DNA of 64,000 nucleotides, from the NCBI RefSeq assembly GCF_000718025.1, contig NZ_JODS01000039.1, forward strand, positions 1 to 64,000, written 5' to 3'. Shown here in pieces: positions 1 to 8,169 of the stretch (position 1 is its first letter; every line of letters begins with the position of its first letter). The stretch comes from Kitasatospora purpeofusca. Lineage in GTDB: Bacteria > Actinomycetota > Actinomycetes > Streptomycetales > Streptomycetaceae. The notes under the pieces were generated by a model. The model ran no database searches. It worked only from the letters and a program-made list of their open reading frames with translations, and was not told where the DNA came from. Both the position numbers and the translations under genes were made by a program.

Positions 1-2
1 AC

Positions 3-89
3 GAACGCGACCCCCGAAACTACCTGGCCTTTCTCGGCCTTGCCGCCACCCTGTGCTGCTACAAGCACCTGGCCCGCTTCACCACATAG
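3..89 (+). CDS. C-terminal end of an IS5-like transposase (partial)
   Basis: Only the last 28 codons and the TAG stop are inside the window. The visible tail contains RNYLAFLGLAATLCCYK, the pattern found at the C-terminus of many actinobacterial IS5/IS4-type DDE transposases, where the protein ends in a short hydrophobic helix followed by a tyrosine-lysine segment. The catalytic domain lies off the left edge, so activity and exact family cannot be judged. No terminal inverted repeat could be fixed just after the stop. The call rests on this tail alone. Confidence 0.55.
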   Translation, partial: ERDPRNYLAFLGLAATLCCYKHLARFTT

Positions 90-190
90 GACACGGTCTA
101 AGCCGACCCGAGGAATCCTCCACGGCACGGCATCCGGACCAACTGTCCCCCCTCACCCCGGGGTCGGACAGGGACCACCGGGGTGACCGA

Positions 191-223
191 GGCCCGGCCG
201 CGCGCGATCCGCGCGGCCGGGCC
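191..223 (+). terminator. GC-rich hairpin, probable terminator
   Basis: Perfect 14-bp stem (191-204 with 210-223) and a five-base loop, about 100 bp after the transposase stop. There is no U-tract, which is normal for this kind of genome. It may terminate the transposase transcript or a native gene that lay here before insertion. Confidence 0.6.
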
Positions 224-348
224 TTCGGCCGTTCCCGCTCCACTCTTTTCCCGCTCTCCCCTTTCTTCCTGCTCCCGCCGTTCCCCCGTTCCCCCGTTCT
301 CCCGCTCCCGCCGCTCTCGTCTCCGCCCGCCGTGTCGTGCCCAGCGGA

Positions 349-354
349 TATATT
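349..354 (+). promoter_or_regulatory. Candidate -10 element for the ROK gene
   Basis: TATATT at 349-354 is the only AT-rich hexamer in the region, about 70 bp before the GTG start at 427. No convincing -35 is seen 16-18 bp upstream, so a class without a canonical -35 or an activator-dependent promoter would have to be assumed. Confidence 0.35.
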
Positions 355-426
355 CGGGCCGAGACGAAGTCCCGCCGCCGTTCGGGCCGTGCCCGGCCCC
401 GCCCCGCCCCGTTCGAGGAGCACCCG

Positions 427-1647
427 GTGCCCAAGCCCCCGCGCCCGGCGACCGCCACCACCCGGACCGTGGCGCAGGTCAACCAGACCGTCCTGCTGGA
501 CGTGCTTCGCCGCAACGGCTCACTCTCCCGGCAACGGCTGGCGACCGAGAGCGGACTGTCCACCGCGACCGTGCACCGGCTGGTCGAGGCGCTGCGCACG
601 GCCGGACTGGTGGTCGTCGAGCCCGAACGCGCGCCGTCCAGCGGCGGTCGGCCGCCACAGCTGATCCGCTACAACGCCGGGGCGCAGACCGTACTGGCCG
701 TGGCACTGCGACCGCGCCGCGTCGTCGGCGTGGTCACGGACCTGCACGGCACGGTGCTGCACGAGGCCGAGCGGCAGTGGCCGCCGGCGCTGGGCCCCGA
801 CCGCACCCGCGAACCGTCCGCCGAGGACCTCACCGGACCGCTGCTGGCCCTTGTGGACGGCCTGCACGGCTGGGCCGCGCGCCACGCGGGCCCGCCCCGT
901 GCCCTGGTGGTCGGGGTGCCCGGGGCGGTCCGGGACCGCGGCACCGGGCTGGTGGAGTTCGCCCCGGTACTGGACTGGCCCGGGCTGCGGCTGCGCGCCC
1001 CGCTCCAGGAGCGGCTGGGCGTACCGGTGGCGGTCGAGAGCAATGTCGACCTGGTCGCGCTGGCCGTCCAGCACAGCGAGGCGGGCGCGGGCGTCAGCGA
1101 CCTCGTCGCCGTGACGGTCGGGATCGAGGTCGGCGCCGGCCTGGTGCTCGGCGGCCGGCTGCACCGGGGGCGGCTGGGCTCGGCCGGCGCCCTCGGCCAC
1201 CTGATGACCGACTGCCGGGCCCTGGAGCGTCCGGCGGGGCGCACCGGCGACACCCAGGCGCGGATCGGTGACCGGGCCGTCGACCTGCGGATCACCGAGG
1301 CCGGACTGGCCGTGGCCGGGACGTCGACCGAGCGGGTCGCCGAACTGTTCCGGCTGGCCCGGGCGGGCGTGCCGGCGGCGGTGCGCCTGGTGGACGAGTT
1401 CACCGACGACCTGGCCCTGCTGGTGGCGCGGACCATCAGCGTTCTCGGCCCCGAACTCGTGGCCCTGGGCGGACGGCTGCTCCGGGAGAGCGGCGGCGGG
1501 ATGCTGCCGGCGATCGAGTCCCGCCTCCAGGGCCGGGTGCCGGTGCTGCCGCAGCTGGTGACGATCCCGGCCGACGCCACCGAACTGGCCGGCGCGACCG
1601 CGGCCGCCGTCCGGCTCGCCGACGGGGCCACGTTCATCACGCGCTGA
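427..1647 (+). CDS. ROK-family transcriptional regulator with degenerate sugar-kinase domain
   Basis: A protein of about 406 residues. The N-terminal winged helix (about residues 15-75, QVNQTVLLDVLRRNG then LSTATVHRLVEALRTAGL) is followed by a ROK domain with VTVGIEVGAGLVLGG. The GTG at 427 is chosen because GAGGAG lies six bases upstream; an in-frame extension to 337 has no such site. ROK regulators usually bind a sugar through an E in GEIGH and a Cys-rich zinc loop. Here the E is replaced (GALGH) and only one Cys remains in the loop (TDCRALERPAG), and the DxG phosphate motif is also lost, so kinase activity is unlikely and the ligand may be unusual. It lies just upstream of a sulfatase on the same strand and may control it. 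Confidence 0.85.
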   Translation: MPKPPRPATATTRTVAQVNQTVLLDVLRRNGSLSRQRLATESGLSTATVHRLVEALRTAGLVVVEPERAPSSGGRPPQLIRYNAGAQTVLAVALRPRRVVGVVTDLHGTVLHEAERQWPPALGPDRTREPSAEDLTGPLLALVDGLHGWAARHAGPPRALVVGVPGAVRDRGTGLVEFAPVLDWPGLRLRAPLQERLGVPVAVESNVDLVALAVQHSEAGAGVSDLVAVTVGIEVGAGLVLGGRLHRGRLGSAGALGHLMTDCRALERPAGRTGDTQARIGDRAVDLRITEAGLAVAGTSTERVAELFRLARAGVPAAVRLVDEFTDDLALLVARTISVLGPELVALGGRLLRESGGGMLPAIESRLQGRVPVLPQLVTIPADATELAGATAAAVRLADGATFITR

Positions 1648-1857
1648 GCCGGGGCGGTGCCCCTCCCCCGGGCCGTTCCCCCGAGTATTTATTGGTGTGA
1701 TAGGAACCACCGGTGTCCGTTCGCCCCGAGTGGACCGTGCCGCACCGTGCCGCCGCACCGTGCTGGACCGCGGTCGGCCCCGGGATGTTCGCGCGCACCG
1801 GCCGGGCCGGACGGACCCGCCACCACCGTACGAACGGCTCGAAACGGACGGCCCGAC

Positions 1858-3321
1858 GTGACCGCACAACGCCCCAATGTCCTGGTGGTCCTGACCGGCC
1901 AGCAGACGGCCGACGCGATGGGCGCCGCCGGGAACCCCTACCTCGCCACCCCGCACATGGACGCGCTGGCCGCCACCGGAACCCGCTACCGCCGCGCGTA
2001 CTGCGGCCGGCCGCTCTGCGCGCCGTCCCGGACCGGACTGCTCACCGGGCGACTGCCCAGCGCCACGGGGGCTGCTCGGGCCGCTGGAGCCGGTGGGGCC
2101 GCTGCGGGCGGGGCCGTTCCGGAACCGCCGCTGGGCCGGGTGTTCGCCGAGGCCGGCTACGACTGTGTGTACACCGGCTCGTGGCAGCTGCCCGAGCAGG
2201 AGGCGCCCGACGGCCGAAGCTTCCGCCGCCTCCACCCGACCGACGCCGACGGCACCAACGGCGACGACGCCGGGTTCACCCGTAGCGTCGCCGGCTTCCT
2301 CACCCGACCGCGCTCGCGGCCGTTCCTGCTGCTGCTCCCACTCCCCGAGCCGCACGGCATCTCCGCCTGGGCCCGCGGCCAGGACCCGTCCACCGGCCCG
2401 CTCCCCGCGCCGCCGCCCGCCGCGTTGTGCCCGCCGCTGCCCGCCAACCACCCGCGCGCGCCGTACGAGGCCGGACTCCCCCGGCTCGCCCAGCGGGCCC
2501 GACCGCACACCCACCCCACCGCCGAGTGGCGCGAGGACGACTGGCGGCGCTACCGGCACGCGTACTACGCACTGGTCGAGCGGGCGGACCAGCAGCTCGG
2601 CACCGTGCTGGCCGCCGTACGGGAGCACCGCCGGTGGAGCGGCCGGGAGACCGTCGTGGTGTTCACCTCCGACCACGGTGACGGCGCGGGCGCCCACGGC
2701 TGGAACGAGAAGTGGGCGCTGTTCGAGGAAGTGGTGCGGGTGCCGTTCCTGCTCAGCGGCCCCGGTGTCGCGGCCGGCGAGGTGAGCGACCGGCTGGTCT
2801 CGGTCGGCGAGGACTTCCTGCCCACGCTCTGCGACCTCACCGGAGTCCCGCTGCCGCCCGACCTCGCGGGCCCGACCGGTCCCGATGGCCCGACCGACCG
2901 GGTGGGGCCCGCCGGTCCGGCTCCTTCGCCTTCGGCCGGACATCGGCCGGATCCGCAGCCGCAGCTGCGGCCCGGCCTGCCCGGGCGCAGCGTGCTCGCG
3001 CCGGAGCCCCGGGAGACCGTGGTGGTGGAGACCGGCTGGGAACTGCCGGGGTTCGAGGACGCCCTCGGCCGGACGGTCCGGGACGAGCGGCACAAGTACG
3101 TCTGCTACGCCTGGGGCGACCACCGCGAGCAGCTCTTCGACCTCGCCGAGGATCCCGGCGAGATGGTCAACCTCGCGGCGGACGCCCGGAACGCGGCCCT
3201 GCTCGACCGCTTCCGCACGCTCCTCGCCGAGCACTGCGCGGGGACGGGGGACCTGTTCGGACGCTTCGTCCCCGTACGCGACACCCACGCGCCCTGCGCC
3301 CACGGGCCGGACGGAGGCTGA
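1858..3321 (+). CDS. Sulfatase-family protein (S1 type, CxPSR motif)
   Basis: A cytosolic-looking sulfatase of about 487 residues with no signal peptide. The formylglycine site is CAPSR with Cys at residue 54, followed by TGLLTGR. The second metal site is FTSDHGDGAGAHGWNEK near residue 270. Members hydrolyse sulfate esters of sugars or choline once the Cys is converted to formylglycine. The first metal-ligand motif, normally TDQQ, here reads TGQQ (Gly at residue 14), so one expected Asp ligand is missing. A Pro/Gly-rich insertion of about 45 residues sits before the last domain. The GTG at 1858 is chosen because homology begins there; the reading frame runs open upstream but is not protein-like. 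An AT-rich patch at 1684-1705 may be its promoter. Family is clear; substrate and activity are not. Confidence 0.8.
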   Translation: MTAQRPNVLVVLTGQQTADAMGAAGNPYLATPHMDALAATGTRYRRAYCGRPLCAPSRTGLLTGRLPSATGAARAAGAGGAAAGGAVPEPPLGRVFAEAGYDCVYTGSWQLPEQEAPDGRSFRRLHPTDADGTNGDDAGFTRSVAGFLTRPRSRPFLLLLPLPEPHGISAWARGQDPSTGPLPAPPPAALCPPLPANHPRAPYEAGLPRLAQRARPHTHPTAEWREDDWRRYRHAYYALVERADQQLGTVLAAVREHRRWSGRETVVVFTSDHGDGAGAHGWNEKWALFEEVVRVPFLLSGPGVAAGEVSDRLVSVGEDFLPTLCDLTGVPLPPDLAGPTGPDGPTDRVGPAGPAPSPSAGHRPDPQPQLRPGLPGRSVLAPEPRETVVVETGWELPGFEDALGRTVRDERHKYVCYAWGDHREQLFDLAEDPGEMVNLAADARNAALLDRFRTLLAEHCAGTGDLFGRFVPVRDTHAPCAHGPDGG

Positions 3322-3366
3322 CCCCGGCGCGGGCCGGACGTGGTGCCGACCTGGTGCCGACCGGCG

Positions 3367-3831
3367 TCAGTCGGACTCCGCCGCCAGGCCCAGCAGTTCA
3401 CGGGTGCGGCGGTACTTGGCGGCCAGCCGCGCGGCGGTCGCCGGGTCGAGGCTCGCCAGCCGGGCCGGGTCGGAGTTGTGCGCGAGGTCGGCCCGCTTGA
3501 CGACGAGGGCGCCCGGCGTGGCGAGGATACGTGCGGTGTACTCCTCCAGCGGCTCGCCGGGGCGCTTGGTGAGCGCGTCCACGATGGCCTTGGTGGCGTC
3601 GCTCAGCGCCGCGTCGGCCAGCCACTCGCGAGTCAGCGCGTCGTCCTCGACGGCGTCGTGCAGCCAGCCGGCCGCGATCTGCTCGGGGCTGCCGCCCCGC
3701 GCCGCCACCCCGTGGGCGACCGCCGCCAGGTGTTCGGCGTACGGGTGGCCGTTCTTGTCGGTCTGCCCCGCGTGCGCGTTCCGGGCGATCTGCTCGACCT
3801 CGGCCAGGCTCAGGTAGTCCACGCCACCCAT
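3367..3831 (-). CDS. HD-domain phosphohydrolase
   Basis: About 154 residues. It shows the HD signature: His in HPYAEHLAAV (residue 34), the HD pair in AAGWLHDAVED (58-59) and a distal Asp in VKRADLAHN. This arrangement matches small metal-dependent phosphohydrolases related to the RelA/SpoT hydrolase domain, but no synthetase domain is present, so a stand-alone nucleotide or (p)ppGpp hydrolase is possible and unproven. The ATG at 3831 is the most reasonable start; a longer form of 14 extra residues has no support. It is transcribed divergently from the AEC transporter across a 173-bp gap. Confidence 0.75.
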   Translation of the reverse strand: MGGVDYLSLAEVEQIARNAHAGQTDKNGHPYAEHLAAVAHGVAARGGSPEQIAAGWLHDAVEDDALTREWLADAALSDATKAIVDALTKRPGEPLEEYTARILATPGALVVKRADLAHNSDPARLASLDPATAARLAAKYRRTRELLGLAAESD

Positions 3832-4004
3832 CGTAGGCACCCGCCCCGCCCGGCCGCGCGGGGGCCTGCCCACCGACGGCGTCAGGGCGGCTGATTGACT
3901 TCCGAGGTCCTACCCACCCCGGGCGGCCGGTCCACGGCCGTCCGCCCGACCGGCATGCCGACGACCGCCCTGACGATCACTCCGACGACCGCGCCGAGGA
4001 AGCC

Positions 4005-4931
4005 ATGCCCAGCCTGCACCCGTTGCTGTCCGGTTTCGCCCCGATCTGGGCCCTGACCGGCGTCGGGTACGTCCTCGGCCGCAGCAGACTGCTCGGCGAC
4101 CAGGCCGAGCAGGTGCTGAACCGGTTCGTCTTCCACGCGGCCATGCCCGCCGCACTGTTCCTGATGATCGCCCGTACACCGCTGGACCGGTTCGCCAATC
4201 CCTCCATGCTGGCGTTCACCGCGAGCACCCTGGTGGCGGGCGGGCTCGGACTGTACGCCTCGTACCGGCTGTTCGGCCGGGCGCTGCCGGAGCGGACGCT
4301 CGGCGGGATGGCCGCCGGGTACGTCAACTCGGCCAACCTCGGCATCCCGGTGGCCGTGCAGGTACTCGGCGACGCCTCCTTCGTCGGCCCGGTGGTGCTG
4401 TTCCAGATCCTGGTGGTCACCCCGGCGGTGCTGACCGTGCTGGACTCCGGCCGGGCGGGCCTGCGGGCGGCGCTCACCCTGCCGCTGCGCAATCCGATCC
4501 TGCTGGCGGTGGGCTTCGGCGCCGTGCTCTCGGCGACCGGCTGGCGGCCGCCGGCCGAGCTGAATCGTTCCTGCGAACTGCTGGGCGGCGCCGCGGTACC
4601 GACCGCCCTGGTGGCACTCGGCCTGTCGATCTGCCACCCGCCCGCGGTCACCGGCGCCTCCCGCTACCTGGAGGTCGGGACGGCGGTCGCGATCAAGAAC
4701 CTCGTCCAACCGCTGACGGCCTGGGCGGTCGGCGCACTGGTGCTCGACCTGCCGCCCCACCAACTGCTCACCGTGGTGCTGTTCTCGGCCCTGCCCACGG
4801 CCCAGAACGTGTTCACCTACGCCCGCGAGTACAACCACGGCGCCGTCTTCGCACGCGACACCGTCCTCGCCTCGACCCTCCTGTCGATGGTCACCCTGTC
4901 CCTGGTCGCCTGGACACTCGGCCCGGCATAG
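4005..4931 (+). CDS. AEC-family (auxin efflux carrier-like) transporter
   Basis: A 308-residue integral membrane protein, hydrophobic over most of its length with about ten predicted helices. It carries the family's typical paired motifs GYVNSANLGIPVAVQVLG (about residues 105-122) and FSALPTAQNVFTYAREY (near 263-279), each in a broken helix of the two inverted five-helix repeats. Bacterial AEC proteins export or import small organic acids such as malate or malonate; no substrate can be read from the sequence. GAGGAAG precedes the ATG. It converges with the MarR gene nine bases after its stop. Confidence 0.85.
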   Translation: MPSLHPLLSGFAPIWALTGVGYVLGRSRLLGDQAEQVLNRFVFHAAMPAALFLMIARTPLDRFANPSMLAFTASTLVAGGLGLYASYRLFGRALPERTLGGMAAGYVNSANLGIPVAVQVLGDASFVGPVVLFQILVVTPAVLTVLDSGRAGLRAALTLPLRNPILLAVGFGAVLSATGWRPPAELNRSCELLGGAAVPTALVALGLSICHPPAVTGASRYLEVGTAVAIKNLVQPLTAWAVGALVLDLPPHQLLTVVLFSALPTAQNVFTYAREYNHGAVFARDTVLASTLLSMVTLSLVAWTLGPA

Positions 4932-4940
4932 ACGCCCGCC

Positions 4941-5396
4941 CTAATCCGCCCGGGCCGCGGCCACCACCCCGGTCATCGCCACCAGGAACCTTCGCGCCAC
5001 GGCGAGTTCCACCTCCCCGAAGGCGCCCATCGCGGCCATCAGGTCGGCGACCAGACCGCCGAAGAAGGCCTCGCCGAGCTCGACCGCACGCTCCTCCACC
5101 ACCAACCGGACCTTGCGGCGGTCCTCCTCGTCCCGCTCCCGCCGGATCAGCCCCGAGCGAGCCAGCCGGTCGACCAGCCCCGTCGTCCCGGCCGAGTTCA
5201 ACCCCAACGCCGCTCCGAGCCGCCCCGGAGTCACCACAGCCCCGGCCCGATCGGCGTCCAGCAGATGGATGAGCCCCCGCAGATCCGTCGGATGCAAACC
5301 GTTCCGCGCGGCGAACTCGGCACCGAACAGGTCGAGTTCGGACGTCAGCCCGCGCAGCAGTCGGATCAGCTGCGTCGGCGTCTGCGACGGCTCCAC
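4941..5396 (-). CDS. MarR-family transcriptional regulator
   Basis: A 151-residue winged-helix regulator. The recognition segment is RLGAALGLNSAGTTGLVDRL, followed by the wing GLIRRERDEEDRRKVRL with the conserved DxRxxxV pattern, and terminal helices that form the dimer. The GTG at 5396 has AAGGGG upstream; an out-of-frame ATG five bases earlier is not usable. It is divergent from the alpha/beta hydrolase at 5756 and may regulate that gene or itself. Its ligand is unknown. Confidence 0.85.
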   Translation of the reverse strand: MEPSQTPTQLIRLLRGLTSELDLFGAEFAARNGLHPTDLRGLIHLLDADRAGAVVTPGRLGAALGLNSAGTTGLVDRLARSGLIRRERDEEDRRKVRLVVEERAVELGEAFFGGLVADLMAAMGAFGEVELAVARRFLVAMTGVVAAARAD

Positions 5397-5755
5397 CTCA
5401 TCGCCCCTTCCCCGGAGTCCCTCAATACGCCCAGAACCCCATCCCTACCCCCACCCACCCCGGCCCAATACCCTCCACCGCCCTGCCTCGCCCGGTCCTG
5501 CCCCGCACCGCACCGCCACCCCACTCGGCACGGGCGGTCGGTGTCGGTGCGGGTGGGCGAGGGTGGGCGAATCGTCCGCACCTCGTCTCCCGCCCGCGCG
5601 CCCCGAAGTGTCCAGAAGTTGTGCCGGGAGGTGTCCCGCGAGGGTCCCGGCAACCATGTCCGTCGGAGCTCCGCCGGGCGGGTGGCTGTGGCCACCGCCG
5701 GCGAAGGGAGCGAGCATGGTCGGCGGAAGCCGTCGAGGTCGACACGGAGGTGGCG
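5397..5755. other. Divergent intergenic region, MarR / hydrolase
   Basis: A 359-bp gap. The only functional element seen is the ribosome binding site GGAGG at 5746-5750 of the downstream gene. Reading frames through it are Pro/Arg-rich shadows. No clear -35/-10 pair or dyad was identified by eye. Confidence 0.5.
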
Positions 5756-6451
5756 ATGAGGGTCGTGTTCGTGCACGGGGCGTGCGTGCGGGACGGGTCG
5801 TGGTGGTGGCGCCGAACCGCCGAACTGCTGCGGGAACGCGGGGTGCCGAGCGCGGCCCCGGAGCTGCCGAGCTGCGGCGAGGCGGGACAACCCGCCGGCG
5901 CCGACGGGCCGGGGCTGCCCGAGGATGTGGCGGCCGTACGACGGGTGCTGCGGGCCGACGACGAGCCGACCGTCGTTGTCGCCCACAGCTACGGCGGAAT
6001 CGTCACCGCGGAGGCCGCCGCGGGGATCGGATCCGTACGCCATCTGCTGCTGGTCTCCAGCTACCTGCCCGAGGTCGGGCAGAGCCTGTCGGACTTCGGG
6101 GACGGCGGCCCCGCCCCCTTCCTGGACGTCGATGCCGACAGCGGTACCTTCGGCGTCCGGCCCGAGCTGCTCGTGGACACCTTCCTCCAGGACTGCGTCC
6201 CCGAGGACCAGGAGCAGGCGGGACACCACCTCGCCCGGCAGAGCGTGCGCGTGACCGCGCAGCCGGTCGGCGCGGCCGCCTGGCAGCAGGTGCCCACGAC
6301 CTACCTCGTCTGCGCCCAGGACGGCGGTACCCCGCCCGGGCGGCAACGCGACTTCGCCCGCCGGGCCGGCCGCATCGTCGAACTCGACGCCGGCCACCAC
6401 CCGTTCCTGTCCCGGCCTGCTGCGGTCCGGGATCTGCTGCTGAGCCTGTGA
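5756..6451 (+). CDS. Alpha/beta-hydrolase (EstC/salicylate-esterase-like)
   Basis: 231 residues. N-terminal oxyanion motif VFVHGACVRDGSWWW, nucleophile elbow AHSYGG (Ser near residue 79) and a C-terminal catalytic His in AGHHPFLSRP give the complete serine-hydrolase order; the acid is probably the Asp in CAQDGG. The pattern is that of small cytosolic esterases resembling plant salicylate-binding protein 2 and bacterial EstC. ATG at 5756 is chosen for the GGAGG six bases before it. The substrate is unknown; the divergent MarR regulator suggests inducible expression by a small aromatic or ester compound (inference). Confidence 0.85.
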   Translation: MRVVFVHGACVRDGSWWWRRTAELLRERGVPSAAPELPSCGEAGQPAGADGPGLPEDVAAVRRVLRADDEPTVVVAHSYGGIVTAEAAAGIGSVRHLLLVSSYLPEVGQSLSDFGDGGPAPFLDVDADSGTFGVRPELLVDTFLQDCVPEDQEQAGHHLARQSVRVTAQPVGAAAWQQVPTTYLVCAQDGGTPPGRQRDFARRAGRIVELDAGHHPFLSRPAAVRDLLLSL

Positions 6452-6516
6452 CAGCAGCCTGGCCCGGCCGTTCACCCGGCCGGGCCAGCGGACCCGACTA
6501 CCGGCTCAGTACCGGC

Positions 6517-6780
6517 TCAGTAGATCAGGTACCCGGGCCGGTGCCCTTCGTCGTCGATCTCTCCGGTCGCCTGAGCCCGTAGCTTGCGCGAGAGCGCCTC
6601 CAGGGCCCGGGAGGCCGCGACCTCCTCGCCGATCCTGGCGAGCGGGCGGTCTTCCGCGCTCTTCGTCGCCTCCCCGTGCGCCGTGAGACCCGGCGCCCGG
6701 GCGCCCATCAGCCTCGCCTGGCATCCGGTGTGGACACCGTCCTCCTCGAAGCTCAGCTCCACATCCCACTGGTTGTGCAT
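6517..6780 (-). CDS. DUF1876 domain protein
   Basis: A small 87-residue protein starting MHNQWDVELSFEEDGVHT and containing LTAHGEATKSAED and IGEEVAASRALEALSRKL, the layout of the DUF1876 family (dsRBD-like alpha/beta fold) common in Streptomyces. No enzyme motif is present. The biochemical role of the family is not known to me. It stands alone between converging neighbours. Confidence 0.75.
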   Translation of the reverse strand: MHNQWDVELSFEEDGVHTGCQARLMGARAPGLTAHGEATKSAEDRPLARIGEEVAASRALEALSRKLRAQATGEIDDEGHRPGYLIY

Positions 6781-7102
6781 GCCACACCTCCTGGCGCCGG
6801 CGCCCGTCGCGCCCGCTCGGGCCGGTCCGGGCAGTGCTCCCGTGGCGGCCGCTCACACCAGCGTGCGCCCGTCGGTACGGCAGCGGCAAGCCGACCGGGA
6901 CGGCGGCGCCCGTCGCCACGCCCGGGCCGTTACCGGGGGTCGGCGCCGCACCCCGGCGGTAGGCTGGCCACAGCGCGCCGAACCCGCGAAAGCCCTGCTC
7001 CGGAACACCGAAACCCCCTGGGCGCACCCGCCCTAGGCACCGGAGCCCGGCGGTGCGGCGCGGTCGGCAACCATCGGTCGGCAACCATCGGGCGGTCCCT
7101 CC
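6781..7102. other. Intergenic region before the DMT transporter
   Basis: A 322-bp divergent gap. It ends in a perfect 14-bp direct repeat just before the DMT start (listed separately). The rest shows no supported gene, terminator or dyad. Confidence 0.5.
7062..7089. repeat. 14-bp perfect tandem direct repeat
   Basis: Two adjacent copies of GGTCGGCAACCATC (7062-7075 and 7076-7089), 13 bp before the GTG start at 7103. The position covers where a promoter or leader would be, so it could be a duplicated regulator site or simply slippage. Confidence 0.8.
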
Positions 7103-8113
7103 GTGGCGGTCTTCCTCCTGGCATTGAGTGCCGCCTGCTTCCTGGGCCTCGGATTCGTCCTCCAGCAGCACGCGGCACAGCGGGCCCCGCGTGCCGACCT
7201 GCTGCACTGGCGGCTGCTGCTGGACCTGCTACGGATGCCGGAGTGGCTGCTCGGCACCGGATTCATGGTCATCGGGTTGATCCTCTCCGCGCTCGCCCTC
7301 AACCAGGGCGAGGTGTCGCTGGTCGAACCCCTCCTCGCGACCAACCTCATCTTCGCGATGGCACTCGCCAGGGTGCTGACCCGCCAGACGCTAGGACGCT
7401 CCGGCTGGGCGGGGGTGGTGCTGCTGGCACTGGGCGTGACGGTGTTCATCGTGGCCGGCCGCCCCACCGGCGGCGGCCCCCCGGCGAGCGAACTGCGGCA
7501 CTGGCTGGTGATCGGGACGGTGGTCGGGCTGACCCTGCTGCTGGTCTCGTTCGCCCGCCGGCTGCCGCTGTTCGAGGAGGCGACCCTGCTCGCGCTGGCC
7601 GCGGGCCTGCTCTACGGGCTCCAGGACGCGCTCACCCGGACCACCACCCAGCGGCTCGACCACCAGGGACTGGACGCCGTCCTGCGCAGTTGGCAACCGT
7701 ATGCCGTCGTCGCGGCCGGTGTGGTCGGCCTACTGCTGGTCCAGAGCGCGTTCGAGGCCGCGCCGCTGCGGATGTCCCTCCCCGCGCTGACCGCCGCGCA
7801 GCCGATCTCCGGCATCGTCTGCGCGGTCGGCTTCCTCGGCGACCGCCTCCGGGTCACCCCGGGTGCACTGGCGTGGGAGGTGATCGGTCTGATCGCCGTC
7901 GTGATCGGCGTCGTGGTGATCGGCCGCCACCCCGCCCTTCCGGGCACCACCGGCATTTCCGGCGGCACCGGTGGTACCGGCGCTGGTGACAGTGGCGGCG
8001 CTGGTGGCACCGACAGCGGTCCGCCGCCCGGCCCGACCGGCCGCCCACCCCGGACCTCCACCGAGGAGGACACCCCCGGCACCGGCACCGGCGGCCCCAC
8101 GGACACGGGCTGA
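7103..8113 (+). CDS. DMT-superfamily (EamA-like) transporter
   Basis: 336 residues with about nine or ten hydrophobic helices from residue 1 to about 278, in two repeated halves, as in drug/metabolite transporters. The motif EVSLVEPLLATNLIFAMALA in the first half and QPISGIVCAVGFLGD in the second resemble the duplicated EamA pattern. The last 60 residues are a Gly/Thr/Pro-rich low-complexity tail without membrane character. GTG at 7103 is used because the first helix starts at once; the binding site is weak (GGGCGG). It is followed 56 bp later by the DUF6629 gene on the same strand. Confidence 0.8.
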   Translation: MAVFLLALSAACFLGLGFVLQQHAAQRAPRADLLHWRLLLDLLRMPEWLLGTGFMVIGLILSALALNQGEVSLVEPLLATNLIFAMALARVLTRQTLGRSGWAGVVLLALGVTVFIVAGRPTGGGPPASELRHWLVIGTVVGLTLLLVSFARRLPLFEEATLLALAAGLLYGLQDALTRTTTQRLDHQGLDAVLRSWQPYAVVAAGVVGLLLVQSAFEAAPLRMSLPALTAAQPISGIVCAVGFLGDRLRVTPGALAWEVIGLIAVVIGVVVIGRHPALPGTTGISGGTGGTGAGDSGGAGGTDSGPPPGPTGRPPRTSTEEDTPGTGTGGPTDTG

Positions 8114-8169
8114 TCGCCCGACCCCGGACCCGTTGACCGACCGACCCATCGCCGACCACCGGAGACCCC

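Larger units (their letters stand above)
90..426. other. Gap between transposase end and ROK gene: hairpin, polypyrimidine tract, promoter-like -10
   Basis: No gene is supported here. The stretch holds a GC-rich hairpin at 191-223, then a strongly pyrimidine-rich tract from about 238 to 320 (repeats of CGTTCCCCC type), then a TATATT hexamer at 349-354. Overlapping reading frames here are antisense shadows or upstream extensions of the ROK gene without a ribosome binding site. Confidence 0.6.
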
